Both the position numbers and the translations under genes were made by a program. DNA of 64,000 nucleotides from Marinomonas gallaica (GTDB lineage: Bacteria; Pseudomonadota; Gammaproteobacteria; Pseudomonadales; Marinomonadaceae), in the NCBI RefSeq assembly GCF_001639745.1, contig NZ_LTAX01000015.1, positions 1 to 64,000 of the forward strand. The letters run 5' to 3'. Positions 44,766-53,870 of the stretch are shown here, piece after piece (the stretch's first letter is position 1; each line of letters opens with the position of its first letter). The notes under the pieces are model-generated. The model searched no databases. It was not told the DNA's origin and saw only the letters and a list, made by a program, of their open reading frames with translations.

Positions 44766-44875
44766 TACGTACATTCTTCCCTGACCTACCCTAGGGACAA
44801 ATCCCAGCGGCAACACGCCGCTGGGAACCTCCCATCTGAACATCTATCTGACGAGCATTGATTGCCTGAACCAAG

Positions 44876-46048
44876 ATGAGCGAAAAAACTACAACGAACA
44901 CGAGCTTTTTTAACGATGCGGGTAATCGCGCCCTGTTGTTTCAAGTGGTTCTTCTTACTGCCGTGGTCGCTATTGGTTATTATCTTTTTCATAACCTACA
45001 AGCAAACTTACAAAACCAAGGCATATCGACAGGCTTCGCGTTCTTAAATGAACCTGCGGGCTTTCCGATCCTAATTCACCTAATTGAATATACAGAAGCA
45101 GGCACCTACGGACGTGCATTCTTAGTTGCCCTCATTAATACGATGCTGATCTCTTTCATCGGGATTGTATTAGCCACCATTATCGGTGTGATCATGGGCT
45201 TAGCGCGATTGTCGCAAAACTGGCTCGTCGCACGACTGGCCACGGTTTACATCGAAACGCTGCGAAACATCCCATTACTGTTGCAAATGTTCTTTTGGTA
45301 TTTTGCCGTATTAGCGGCATTACCCCACCCACGTGACAGCATTATTTTCGGCGATTTTTTCCTTAACAAGCGAGGGATTTACTCGCCTAATCCTATTTTT
45401 CAAGATGGCTTCGGCGTCGTTATTTTTGGCTTCTTAGCCTGTGTCGTCGCGTCGATCGCCTTAATAATTTGGGCGAAAAAGCGTCAAACACGTACTGGGT
45501 TATGGTTTCCTGCTTATTGGACGTCCTGCGGCATTATTGTATTCGGTACGATCGCCTGTTACTTCTTAGCAGGCGCACCGGTTACCTTTGATTTGCCCGA
45601 AGCAAGTCGCTTTAACGTAAAGGGCGGTATGGTATTGGTACCAGAATTCGTTGCGGTATTAGTCGCTTTATCGACCTATACAGGTGCGTTTATCGCCGAG
45701 ATCGTTCGTGCTGGTATTCTGTCTGTCAGCTGGGGACAAACCGAGGCAGCGCGTTCATTAGGAATGCGAGACAGTATCACTCAACGCCTCATCGTCTTAC
45801 CACAAGCGTTGCGCGTTATCATTCCGCCTTTAACTAGCCAATATCTAAACTTAGCAAAAAACTCATCCCTGGGGGCCGCAATCGCTTACCCAGAGCTAGT
45901 CGCCGTGGTAATGGGAACGACGCTTAACCAAACTGGCCAAGCAATCGAGACCATTGGATTGTGTATGTTGGTTTACGGCTCTCTAAGTTTGTCCATTTCA
46001 TTCTTTATGAATTGGTACAACAAGAAAATGTCTTTGGTAGAGCGCTAG
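44876..46048 (+). CDS. aapQ: General L-amino acid ABC transporter, permease AapQ
   Basis: 390 aa. About eight hydrophobic segments, with the EAA-type cytoplasmic loop EAARSLGMRDSITQRLIVLPQALRVIIPPLTSQYLN near 295-330 that docks to the ATPase. The long periplasmic insertion between helices is characteristic of AapQ/BztB rather than of short HisM-type permeases. It forms the membrane channel with AapM. It follows aapJ after 110 bases. Confidence 0.9.
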   Translation: MSEKTTTNTSFFNDAGNRALLFQVVLLTAVVAIGYYLFHNLQANLQNQGISTGFAFLNEPAGFPILIHLIEYTEAGTYGRAFLVALINTMLISFIGIVLATIIGVIMGLARLSQNWLVARLATVYIETLRNIPLLLQMFFWYFAVLAALPHPRDSIIFGDFFLNKRGIYSPNPIFQDGFGVVIFGFLACVVASIALIIWAKKRQTRTGLWFPAYWTSCGIIVFGTIACYFLAGAPVTFDLPEASRFNVKGGMVLVPEFVAVLVALSTYTGAFIAEIVRAGILSVSWGQTEAARSLGMRDSITQRLIVLPQALRVIIPPLTSQYLNLAKNSSLGAAIAYPELVAVVMGTTLNQTGQAIETIGLCMLVYGSLSLSISFFMNWYNKKMSLVER

Positions 46049-46057
46049 GAGAAACAT

Positions 46058-47158
46058 ATGGCAATTGAATTTAAACCCTCCCCAAGCCTGCCACCACCGA
46101 GTAATGCGGTCGGTGCGGTTGCTTGGGTACGCAAAAACTTTTTCTCTTCTCCGCTGAATATTTTTCTTACCGTATTTAGCTTTTACATCCTGTATCTGTT
46201 GGTTCCTCCTACCATTGAATGGGCATTTTTAGATGCGACATGGAGTGGCGAAAACAAAGATGCTTGTACCGCAGGTGGTGCATGTTGGGCGTTTATCGTC
46301 GCCTATTTCGATCAGTTTATGTACGGGCTATATCCACAAACAGAGTACTGGCGCATTAACCTAGCGGCTATTCTACTCGCCTTGTTAATTGGCATGTATG
46401 CCATCAAGGCCATCAATAAACTGATCTTGTCGATTGCAGTCTTGGTCGTCTACCCAGTTGTGGCCTACTTCCTATTCGCCGGCGGTATTTTAGGCTTAGA
46501 AGTCGTTGAAACGTCTCTTTGGGGCGGTTTATTTCTAACGACTCTGTTAGGGGTTGTCGGAATTGTGGCCTCTTTGCCTTTAGGTGTTGTGCTCGCCTTA
46601 GGGCGTCGTTCCAACATGCCCATCGTTAAATCCGTTTGTGTGGTATTCATTGAAACCGTTCGTGCGGTACCACTGATCACGATTTTGTTCATGGCATCAG
46701 TGATGATTCCGCTGTTTCTACCGGATGGCTTGAACTTCAATAAGCTATTGCGCGTGTTGATTGGTATCACCCTATTCTCAGCAGCTTATATGGCCGAGGT
46801 TATCCGTGGTGGCCTGCAGGCTATTCCAAAAGGTCAATACGAAGCAGCTGACGCGATGGGGTTAACCTATTGGCAATCCATGCTGCTCGTGATCCTACCG
46901 CAAGCACTGAAGCTGGTGATTCCGGGAATCGTAAACACGTTCATTGGTTTGTTTAAAGACACCACACTGGTCTACATCGTGGGTATGTTTGATCTACTGG
47001 GTCGTATTCAATCCGCCACTCACGATGGTGATTGGCTAGGTACCACCACAGAAGGCTATGCCTTCGCTGGCTTTATTTATTGGGCTATCTGCTTCGGTAT
47101 GTCCCGCTACTCGATGGCGGTTGAGCGTAAGTTAGATACCGGACACAAGCGGAATTAA
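46058..47158 (+). CDS. aapM: General L-amino acid ABC transporter, permease AapM
   Basis: 366 aa. An N-terminal region with extra helices is followed by the permease core, whose EAA loop is YEAADAMGLTYWQSMLLVILPQALKLVIPGIVNTFIGLFKDTTLVYIVG. AGGAG is 5 bases before the ATG and the gap to aapQ is 9 bases. It partners AapQ in the inner membrane. Confidence 0.9.
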   Translation: MAIEFKPSPSLPPPSNAVGAVAWVRKNFFSSPLNIFLTVFSFYILYLLVPPTIEWAFLDATWSGENKDACTAGGACWAFIVAYFDQFMYGLYPQTEYWRINLAAILLALLIGMYAIKAINKLILSIAVLVVYPVVAYFLFAGGILGLEVVETSLWGGLFLTTLLGVVGIVASLPLGVVLALGRRSNMPIVKSVCVVFIETVRAVPLITILFMASVMIPLFLPDGLNFNKLLRVLIGITLFSAAYMAEVIRGGLQAIPKGQYEAADAMGLTYWQSMLLVILPQALKLVIPGIVNTFIGLFKDTTLVYIVGMFDLLGRIQSATHDGDWLGTTTEGYAFAGFIYWAICFGMSRYSMAVERKLDTGHKRN

Positions 47159-47182
47159 TAAGAGAATTTGAGGCCTTACAAT

Positions 47183-47962
47183 ATGACTGATAGAAATATG
47201 GCACTCGCCCAACTTGAGCCGGGCGAAGACGCAATCATTGAGTTCAAAGACGTAAACAAGTGGTACGGTGAATTCCACGTTCTGAAAAACATCGATTTCA
47301 GTATCAAAAAAGGCGAACGGATCGTGGTCTGTGGACCCTCAGGTTCAGGTAAATCCACCATGACCCGTTGTATCAACCGTCTTGAAGAGCACCAGAAAGG
47401 TCAAATTTTGGTGGACGGTATTGAAATGAACGACAACCTGAAAAACATCGAAGCGATCCGCAAAGATGTAGGCATGGTGTTTCAGCACTTTAACTTGTTT
47501 CCACACCTGACCATTCTAGAGAACTTAACGCTAGCGCCAATCTGGGTACGTAAAACGCCTAAGAAAGAAGCGGAAGAAATGGCAATGCACTACTTGGAAC
47601 GCGTAAAAATCGCCAACCAAGCACTGAAATATCCAGGTCAGCTTTCTGGAGGTCAGCAGCAACGTGTCGCCATCGCTCGTGGTTTATGTATGAAACCGCG
47701 TATCATGCTATTTGATGAACCCACTTCGGCACTCGACCCGGAAATGATCAAAGAAGTACTCGATGTCATGATTCAGCTTGCTGACGAAGGCATGACCATG
47801 GTGTGTGTTACGCACGAAATGGGGTTTGCTAAAACGGTCGCCGATCGCGTGGTGTTCATGGATGCGGGGGAAATTGTAGAAGCCAATACGCCGCACGAAT
47901 TCTTCGACAATCCGCAACATGACCGCACACAATTGTTCTTGAGTCAGATTTTGAACCACTGA
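47183..47962 (+). CDS. aapP: General L-amino acid ABC transporter, ATPase AapP
   Basis: 259 aa from the ATG at 47183 (GAGG 9 bases upstream). Walker [11 protein letters not shown]-loop [12 protein letters not shown], signature LSGGQQQR, Walker [15 protein letters not shown] and the switch His in VTHEMGFA are intact. Energises uptake through AapQM. The operon ends at a strong terminator 27 bases downstream. Confidence 0.95.
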   Translation: MTDRNMALAQLEPGEDAIIEFKDVNKWYGEFHVLKNIDFSIKKGERIVVCGPSGSGKSTMTRCINRLEEHQKGQILVDGIEMNDNLKNIEAIRKDVGMVFQHFNLFPHLTILENLTLAPIWVRKTPKKEAEEMAMHYLERVKIANQALKYPGQLSGGQQQRVAIARGLCMKPRIMLFDEPTSALDPEMIKEVLDVMIQLADEGMTMVCVTHEMGFAKTVADRVVFMDAGEIVEANTPHEFFDNPQHDRTQLFLSQILNH

Positions 47963-47988
47963 TCTGACTGTTTGAATAAATCATCTCT

Positions 47989-48014
47989 AAAAAAGCCCCT
48001 ACTGGGGCTTTTTT
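47989..48014 (+). terminator. Terminator of the aapJQMP operon
   Basis: AAAAAAGCCCC (47989-47999) pairs with GGGGCTTTTTT (48004-48014) around TACT. Confidence 0.92.
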
Positions 48015-48067
48015 AGTTTGTATAATAATGTCCTAATACAGACTATTGTTTAATTTGGGGGTGTAGA

Positions 48068-49336
48068 GTGTCTGAACAATCAGTAGAAGCCAACACAAGC
48101 ACTCGTGTACGTATCATTCATCTAGCCGATAATAGCGGTAAACTACAGGTCATCTTTGCGTATGACAGTATGCTGGATATGGCGGCCTTGTCACGTCTAA
48201 CCAAGCGTCGTTTTGACCCTGTCGCCAATTACAATATTGAAGGTGATCCCCTAGTCAAACCAAATACCTGCTCGACCATTATTGACTCATCCTTGCTCAA
48301 CAGTGACGCCATCGAGCTACGCTCCAGTGCAACCCAAAGTTATAAAAGCTATACCCAAGAAGAGTTCACATCTCGCTTCAAAGGGCCGCTGACACGCTAT
48401 GAACGCATAGCGATTCCAGTCAGTAAGATCGAATGCCCGGTGGATGATCTCAATCAGGATGCGGCTCAAATGCAAGCAGCACTGGGTAAATTTCAATCCA
48501 TGCGTCTACAGCAGCGCTTAGAAGAAACCCTTGAAGTTCCGCCACTGCCTGCCTCATCACACCGTATTATCCAACTGTGTTCCGATGAGAATGCTGGCAC
48601 GGATGACTTGTGTGATGTGATCAGCCTCGATCCGTCGTTGTCCGCTCAAGTCATCAGTTGGGCATCCTCGCCTTACTATGGCGTGCAAGGTGAAATTGAC
48701 TCCGTCGAAGATGCCATCATTCGTGTGCTAGGCTTTGATATGGTAATGAACTTAGCGCTTGGTTTGTCCATGGGGAATGCCTTCCAACTACCGAAAAATG
48801 GCCCTCGCCATTATAACGACTTCTGGTTTAGCGCCGTGTCACACGCGGTTTTGATGGAAGAGTTGGTTCGTAAAATGCCCTCCGGCGACCGCCCTCGACT
48901 CGGCCATGCCTACTTAGCAGGTTTACTGCATAATTTTGGCTACCTAGCGATTGCTGTGGTACTGCCACCGCACTTCGGTATTTTATCGCGCTACATTGAG
49001 GCAAATGCGCATTTACCATCCGAAATTATCGAAATGCAGACCCTCCACTTTACCAAAGAACAGCTAGGCGCTTGGCTGCTAAAACACTGGGGCTTACCAG
49101 AGAGTATTTATACGGCTGTACGGTATAGCAAAACGATCAGCTATGAGGGCCAGCACAATAAATTAGCCCATTTATTGTACCTGTGCCATCAACTGTTTAA
49201 TGATGATAAGCTCGATCCAGGCATACTAAACGTGCTTAATTTAACCCTCGATGAGGCGAAACTCTGTCATAAAAAAGTTATGAGTTCCTCTAGTGAGTTA
49301 ACAAAGATGGTTGGGTTAATAAGCGGTAATAAATGA
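48068..49336 (+). CDS. HDOD domain protein
   Basis: 422 aa from a GTG, with GGGGGTGT upstream. An N-terminal region of about 130 residues (RVRIIHLADNSGKLQVIFAYDSMLDMAALSRLTKRRFDPV) resembles the aminoacyl-tRNA-deacylase (YbaK-like) fold found ahead of some HDOD domains, with low certainty. The HDOD domain (about 155-360) has LEVPPLPASSHRIIQLCSDENAGTDDLCDVISLDPSLSAQVISWASSPYYG and HAYLAGLLHNFGYLAI. HDOD proteins are non-catalytic signalling outputs. Its stop overlaps the ubiC start by 4 bases. Confidence 0.85.
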   Translation: MSEQSVEANTSTRVRIIHLADNSGKLQVIFAYDSMLDMAALSRLTKRRFDPVANYNIEGDPLVKPNTCSTIIDSSLLNSDAIELRSSATQSYKSYTQEEFTSRFKGPLTRYERIAIPVSKIECPVDDLNQDAAQMQAALGKFQSMRLQQRLEETLEVPPLPASSHRIIQLCSDENAGTDDLCDVISLDPSLSAQVISWASSPYYGVQGEIDSVEDAIIRVLGFDMVMNLALGLSMGNAFQLPKNGPRHYNDFWFSAVSHAVLMEELVRKMPSGDRPRLGHAYLAGLLHNFGYLAIAVVLPPHFGILSRYIEANAHLPSEIIEMQTLHFTKEQLGAWLLKHWGLPESIYTAVRYSKTISYEGQHNKLAHLLYLCHQLFNDDKLDPGILNVLNLTLDEAKLCHKKVMSSSSELTKMVGLISGNK

Positions 49337-49893
49337 CACTGTTAAATCACAAACTTACTAAGCAATTTGATTATCGTTGGCATTCCATTGCTCAAGTGCG
49401 CCGCAGCAGTATCCCAAAAGGTATTCAGCCCTGGCTAACGACGCGCTTTTCGATCACGGCTAAATTACGTCAAGCAGGTCATCTAAGGGTGGAGGTGCTA
49501 GAAGATACATGGCAGTCACCTTCTCCACGCGAGCGCTTACGTTTAGGACTGAAGTCGCGTGAAATGGCGAGAGTTCGCAGTGTCATTTTATTTGTCGATA
49601 ACGAACCTGTGGTCTATGCTCGCTCTATTATTCCGGCACGCTCTTTGAAAGGTGCTTGGCGATATTTGCCGTATTTAGACAACCGTCCGTTAGGTGGATA
49701 CGTGTATAAATCTAAAGCTTTGCGCCGCAGTCAAACTGAAGTGGTTAAATTGCCCGCAGGGCTGATTCAAAACTGCGCAGAGCCCTTGTGGGCACGCCGT
49801 TCAGTCTTTATGGAATATGGTCCAGGAATATTAGTCAACGAAGCGTTCTACCCTGCTATTGCCCGTTTTACTCAAGCGGCAGGTCAACTTTAA
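49333..49893 (+). CDS. ubiC: Chorismate pyruvate-lyase
   Basis: 186 aa. The UbiC pattern is present: WLTTRFSITAKLRQAGHLRVEVLEDTWQSPSPRERLRLGL, VRSVILFVDNEPVVYARSIIPARSL and a C-terminal LWARRSVFMEYGPGILVNEAFYP with the catalytic Arg/Glu region. It cleaves chorismate to 4-hydroxybenzoate and pyruvate, the first committed step of ubiquinone synthesis. It is directly followed by ubiA. Confidence 0.93.
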   Translation: MTLLNHKLTKQFDYRWHSIAQVRRSSIPKGIQPWLTTRFSITAKLRQAGHLRVEVLEDTWQSPSPRERLRLGLKSREMARVRSVILFVDNEPVVYARSIIPARSLKGAWRYLPYLDNRPLGGYVYKSKALRRSQTEVVKLPAGLIQNCAEPLWARRSVFMEYGPGILVNEAFYPAIARFTQAAGQL

Positions 49894-49911
49894 ACAAAGC
49901 GATTACAAAAA

Positions 49912-50766
49912 ATGAGTAAACTGAAAGATTACGCCGATCTAACCCGTTTTAACCGCCCCATTGGCTCCCTATTGTTGATGTGGCCGACATTATGGGCGCT
50001 ATGGTTAGCCGCTGACGGCTGGCCAGAATGGCATCTAATATTTATTTTTGTGTTGGGCGTGTTCAGTATGCGCTCTGCCGGCTGTGTGATTAACGACTTT
50101 GCCGACCGTAAAGTGGACGGCTTTGTCGAACGCACCAAGAATCGTCCATTGCCATCGGGTCGGGTATCGGAAGTAGAAGCCTTAGCGCTGTTTGCTGGTT
50201 TATCGATTTTAAGCTTTATTTTAGTGCTATTTACCGATTGGCAGACCATTTTGTTGTCTTTTGTCGGTTTGTTCTTAGCCGCTTTGTATCCGTTTATGAA
50301 ACGCTACACGCATTTGCCACAGCTATTTTTGGGCTTAGCCTTCTCCTGGGCCATCCCGATGGCTTACAGCGCCCAAGGCGGTAGCTTATTAGACCCACAG
50401 CTGTGGATGTTGTTTGTGGCAAACTGCTTCTGGACCATTGCTTACGATACTTACTACGCTATGACAGACCGCCCAGATGACATTAAAGTGGGTATTAAGT
50501 CGACGGCGATTTTGTTTGGTCGCTACGACTTACTGGTGATTTTGATTTTACAGGGATTAACCCTATCCTTGATGATGTGGATCGGTGTGATTGCTCAATT
50601 AGGCCTGTTGTACTTTGTCAGCTTACTCGGTGCTGTGTATCTGTTTTACCAGCAATACCTACAAGCGAAAGATCGAGATCGGCAAGCGTGTTTTCGCTCT
50701 TTCCTAGATAATAACCGCGTCGGTTACTGTATCTTTGCAGGAATCTTACTCGGGTATTACATTTGA
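49912..50766 (+). CDS. ubiA: 4-hydroxybenzoate polyprenyltransferase
   Basis: 284 aa inner-membrane protein with about 8-9 helices. Two Asp-rich motifs that bind Mg-polyprenyl diphosphate are visible: INDFADRKVDGFVERTKNRPLPSG and YDTYYAMTDRPDDIKVGIKS. It prenylates the product of UbiC. It lies 18 bases after ubiC, giving a ubiCA operon. Confidence 0.95.
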   Translation: MSKLKDYADLTRFNRPIGSLLLMWPTLWALWLAADGWPEWHLIFIFVLGVFSMRSAGCVINDFADRKVDGFVERTKNRPLPSGRVSEVEALALFAGLSILSFILVLFTDWQTILLSFVGLFLAALYPFMKRYTHLPQLFLGLAFSWAIPMAYSAQGGSLLDPQLWMLFVANCFWTIAYDTYYAMTDRPDDIKVGIKSTAILFGRYDLLVILILQGLTLSLMMWIGVIAQLGLLYFVSLLGAVYLFYQQYLQAKDRDRQACFRSFLDNNRVGYCIFAGILLGYYI

Positions 50767-50777
50767 ATGTGGCACTG

Positions 50778-50805
50778 ATGTGACAATTTAACACAGTTGT
50801 CACAT
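50778..50805 (+). promoter_or_regulatory. Inverted repeat upstream of phoB
   Basis: ATGTGACAA (50778-50786) and TTGTCACAT (50797-50805) are perfectly complementary with a 10-base spacer, 46 bases before the phoB start. It contains TGTCAC units resembling Pho-box halves, though not in the direct 11-bp spacing. Possible PhoB autoregulation site. Confidence 0.45.
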
Positions 50806-50850
50806 TTAGAGGCTTTAATATCTACCGTTCCTGAGATGAGGATAAATCCT

Positions 50851-51546
50851 GTGACCGGTAAAAAAGTTTTAATTATTGATGATGAAGCCCCAATCCGCGA
50901 GATGATCGCTGTCGCGCTGGAAATGGCTGGCTATGAATACATGGAAGCTGAAAATAGCCAACAGGCTCATGAGATGATCGTCGATCATCGACCTGACTTG
51001 GTACTTGTGGATTGGATGATGCCTGGTGGTAGTGGCGTCGAGTTGACTCGCCGTCTAAAGAAAGACCCAACGACCGCCGAAATCCCTGTGATTATGTTGA
51101 CGGCGAAAAGCGAAGAAGACAATAAAATCCAAGGGTTAGAAGTAGGGGCGGACGATTACATCACCAAACCATTTTCGCCGCGTGAATTGGTGGCTCGCCT
51201 GAAAGCGGTGCTTCGCCGTGCGACACCACAAGGTGTTGATGATCCAATCGAAGTAGAAGGTTTGCTGCTTGACCCGATTAGCCAACGTGTTTCAATTGGC
51301 ACTTCGCCGATCGAAATGGGGCCAACGGAGTATCGTTTGTTGAAGTTTTTAATGACTCACCAAGAACGAGCTTACTCTCGTGCTCAGCTATTGGATCAAG
51401 TTTGGGGTGGTAATGTCTATGTTGAAGAGCGTACCGTAGACGTACATATCCGCCGCTTGCGCAAAGCGATCGGCGAGTCACATGACTTTTTAATTCAAAC
51501 GGTTCGCGGTACGGGATACCGTTTCTCTGCGAAACGAACGGCTTAA
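50851..51546 (+). CDS. phoB: Phosphate regulon response regulator PhoB
   Basis: 231 aa from the GTG at 50851 (VTGKKVLIIDDEAPIREMI), preceded by GATGAGGATA. The longer frame from 50797 would overlap the upstream inverted repeat. REC domain (1-120) with phospho-acceptor in LVLVDWMMPG; winged-helix DNA-binding domain (about 130-229, MGPTEYRLLKFLMTHQERAYSRAQLLDQVWGGNVYVEERTVDVHIRRLRKAI). Length equals E. coli PhoB. It activates pst and other Pho genes at low phosphate. Confidence 0.96.
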   Translation: MTGKKVLIIDDEAPIREMIAVALEMAGYEYMEAENSQQAHEMIVDHRPDLVLVDWMMPGGSGVELTRRLKKDPTTAEIPVIMLTAKSEEDNKIQGLEVGADDYITKPFSPRELVARLKAVLRRATPQGVDDPIEVEGLLLDPISQRVSIGTSPIEMGPTEYRLLKFLMTHQERAYSRAQLLDQVWGGNVYVEERTVDVHIRRLRKAIGESHDFLIQTVRGTGYRFSAKRTA

Positions 51547-51551
51547 TATAT

Positions 51552-52958
51552 ATGAAGCGAACTTGGCAACGGGCTTTCCTTACATGGATGAGTGGACTCA
51601 TGGCGGTAATCGCCATAGGTTTCGTATTGGGCCATATTCTCGCACTCGCCTTACTTTATGTACTGGGCACTCTCTACTGGCAACTGTACCAACTGTACCA
51701 ATTTCACTGTTGGTTACGTCGCTCAGGTAAAGCGGCCCCCCCAGAAGCCTCTGGTATTTGGGGTGAAATCTTTGATGCGGTGTATCGTCTACAAAAGAAA
51801 CAACGCAAATCTAAACGCCGAATGCGTCAGGCACTTAACCGGATTGAAAACTCTACCGCCGCCCTTAAAGAAGGCGTCATCATGGCGGACAGTAACGGCA
51901 ATTTGGAATGGTGGAACAATTCGGCGGGCTTGTTGCTTGGTTTACAGCGCCCTACGGACCGCGGTCAGCCAATCACCAACATTTTACGAAACCCAGAATT
52001 CTTTCGTTATTTCTCTCAAAAGCGCTTTGGTGAGCCTTTAGTCATCAAATCTCCGTCAAAAGACGGTATCTATCTAGAAGTACAAACTACTTTGTACGAT
52101 CAAAATGATCACCTGATTTTTGTTCGTGATGTCACCCGTTTACATCTACTAGAGCAAATGCGTAAAGACTTCGTTGCCAATGCCTCACACGAGCTAAAAA
52201 CGCCGCTTACGGTGATTAAAGGCTATCTCGAAACACTGTCTATGTTTAAAGATAACCTTCCGCCATCGATGCAACGAGGCATTGTGAACATGTCGGATCA
52301 GTCATTGCGTATGGAGCATTTGATTGAAGATCTGCTGCTACTATCACGTTTAGAGACCAATGATAAGCGTGAAGCGCATCAGTGGCTTAAAATTGATGAC
52401 ATTTGTGAAACGGTCAAAAAGACCGCCTTACCGATGATGTCTGATGAGCATGAGATTAGCTTTGATCTGCCCGAAGACAGCTATATTTATGGCGCCAGCA
52501 GCGAGCTCTACAGCGCGTTCTCAAACCTAGTAGTAAACGCCATCAAGTACTCACCTGAAGGCGGCGTTATTCGCGTTAAATGGGTTCAGAATGAGTTCAG
52601 TGGCGTATTCTCAGTTGAAGATCAAGGTTTAGGTATCGATCCCCGCCATATTCCGCGATTGACCGAACGTTTCTTCCGCGTCGATAAAGGACGAGGTTCA
52701 AACACTGGCGGAACCGGCCTAGGTCTAGCCATCGTTAAGCACGTACTGATTCACCATAATGCGAAGCTACAAATTCGAAGCCAACCAGGCTTTGGTAGTA
52801 CGTTCTCGTGTCACTTCCCAACCGACCGTGTTCGTCAGGAGGCGCTCCTTGCAACGGTGGCGACAGAAGCCGACGGTATTGATGCACCCGTTCAGCCGCA
52901 GGCACATTCGCAGGTACAAGAAGAAGATGCGACAACGGAAACCTCTTCGACCTCCTAG
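51552..52958 (+). CDS. phoR: Phosphate regulon sensor kinase PhoR
   Basis: 468 aa. Two N-terminal hydrophobic segments without a large periplasmic domain, a PAS domain (about 95-195), then H-box FVANASHELKTPLTVIKGYLE, N-box FSNLVVNAIKYS, G1 DQGLGI and G2 TGGTGLGLAIVKHV. A 35-residue Gln/Glu/Thr-rich tail extends it beyond E. coli PhoR (431 aa). It starts 5 bases after phoB and is controlled through PstSCAB-PhoU. Confidence 0.95.
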   Translation: MKRTWQRAFLTWMSGLMAVIAIGFVLGHILALALLYVLGTLYWQLYQLYQFHCWLRRSGKAAPPEASGIWGEIFDAVYRLQKKQRKSKRRMRQALNRIENSTAALKEGVIMADSNGNLEWWNNSAGLLLGLQRPTDRGQPITNILRNPEFFRYFSQKRFGEPLVIKSPSKDGIYLEVQTTLYDQNDHLIFVRDVTRLHLLEQMRKDFVANASHELKTPLTVIKGYLETLSMFKDNLPPSMQRGIVNMSDQSLRMEHLIEDLLLLSRLETNDKREAHQWLKIDDICETVKKTALPMMSDEHEISFDLPEDSYIYGASSELYSAFSNLVVNAIKYSPEGGVIRVKWVQNEFSGVFSVEDQGLGIDPRHIPRLTERFFRVDKGRGSNTGGTGLGLAIVKHVLIHHNAKLQIRSQPGFGSTFSCHFPTDRVRQEALLATVATEADGIDAPVQPQAHSQVQEEDATTETSSTS

Positions 52959-52982
52959 AGAACCTCGTTTCGTTACCAAAAA

Positions 52983-53013
52983 AATGCCCGCTATACGATT
53001 GTATGCGGGCATT
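52983..53013. terminator. Bidirectional terminator downstream of phoR
   Basis: AATGCCCGC (52983-52991) and GCGGGCATT (53005-53013) pair, with ATAC/GTAT extending the stem. It separates phoR from the convergent CheY-like gene. Confidence 0.8.
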
Positions 53014-53033
53014 CTTATAATCGTGTCGTCACG

Positions 53034-53861
53034 TTACAATGAATCAAACAACGCTTTTATAAACGCTTCTTTTTCAGCATCTTGGTCAATCAATAGCAGA
53101 GTCACTGTTAAAAAAGCAGAGTCCGGTTTCTTCTCGGTCGTCGCGACAGATTGCACGTAGTAATTTAAACGGTTCACCTTCTGCTCAAACGTCAAATCTA
53201 ACACCGCTTGATCAAGCACCGTCGGAATCACATCGTCACTTTTTATCAACATCGTGGCTTCGTCTTTAGCGAAATGCACCACCATGCAACGAAATTCTTT
53301 GCCCGCAAAACGAACTTTGGTTGGTATCTTGACGTCTTTGACCGACACTGTTGGGTTCGTGATTTTAGGCGAAGCCGCTTTCGGCGCAACCGTCGTCGCC
53401 ATCAACACATCCAGCGAACCCGAAGCAATGCCGCCGCTTGAAGCGGTTGGTTTTTTAGGTGCATCACCCAACTTCTTCTCGATGCCATTACGTTTGGCAG
53501 CCGTCACTACTTTCTGTACTAACTGTTCCGCTGAAAAGGGTTTACCTAAATAATCGGTCACACCTGACTGCACCGCTTCAACCACATGAGACTTATCACC
53601 ACGACTGGTAATCATGACAAAAGGCAGTGTTTCTTTCTTGTATTGCGGTTGCTCTCGGCACCATTGCAGTAGTTCCACACCTGTCATTTCAGGCATTTCC
53701 CAGTCGCATAGCACCATATCAAACGTAGATTTCTGTAGCATTTGCTGTGCTTTGCGACCATTTACCGCTTCCTCGACCGTCACAGCAGGAAAACTTTTAC
53801 GCAACGTACGTTTAATCAAATCTCGCGTAAACGACGCATCATCAACAACCAGTATTTTCAA
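53034..53861 (-). CDS. CheY-like response regulator with C-terminal domain of unknown type
   Basis: 275 aa. REC domain (1-125): ILVVDDASFTRDLIK, MVLCDWEMPEMTGVELL with phospho-acceptor Asp, FVMITSRGDKSHV, YLGKPFSAEQL. An Ala/Pro/Lys-rich linker leads to about 100 residues (KIPTKVRFAGKEFRCMVVHFAKDEATMLIKSDDVIPTVLDQAVLDLTF) reminiscent of a PilZ-like barrel, but the RxxxR and (D/N)xSxxG motifs are not seen. The output is unknown. It lies 9 bases upstream (in its own direction) of nothing but the terminator, and follows cysZ by 9 bases. Confidence 0.8.
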   Translation of the reverse strand: MKILVVDDASFTRDLIKRTLRKSFPAVTVEEAVNGRKAQQMLQKSTFDMVLCDWEMPEMTGVELLQWCREQPQYKKETLPFVMITSRGDKSHVVEAVQSGVTDYLGKPFSAEQLVQKVVTAAKRNGIEKKLGDAPKKPTASSGGIASGSLDVLMATTVAPKAASPKITNPTVSVKDVKIPTKVRFAGKEFRCMVVHFAKDEATMLIKSDDVIPTVLDQAVLDLTFEQKVNRLNYYVQSVATTEKKPDSAFLTVTLLLIDQDAEKEAFIKALFDSL

Positions 53862-53870
53862 AATGTAATC

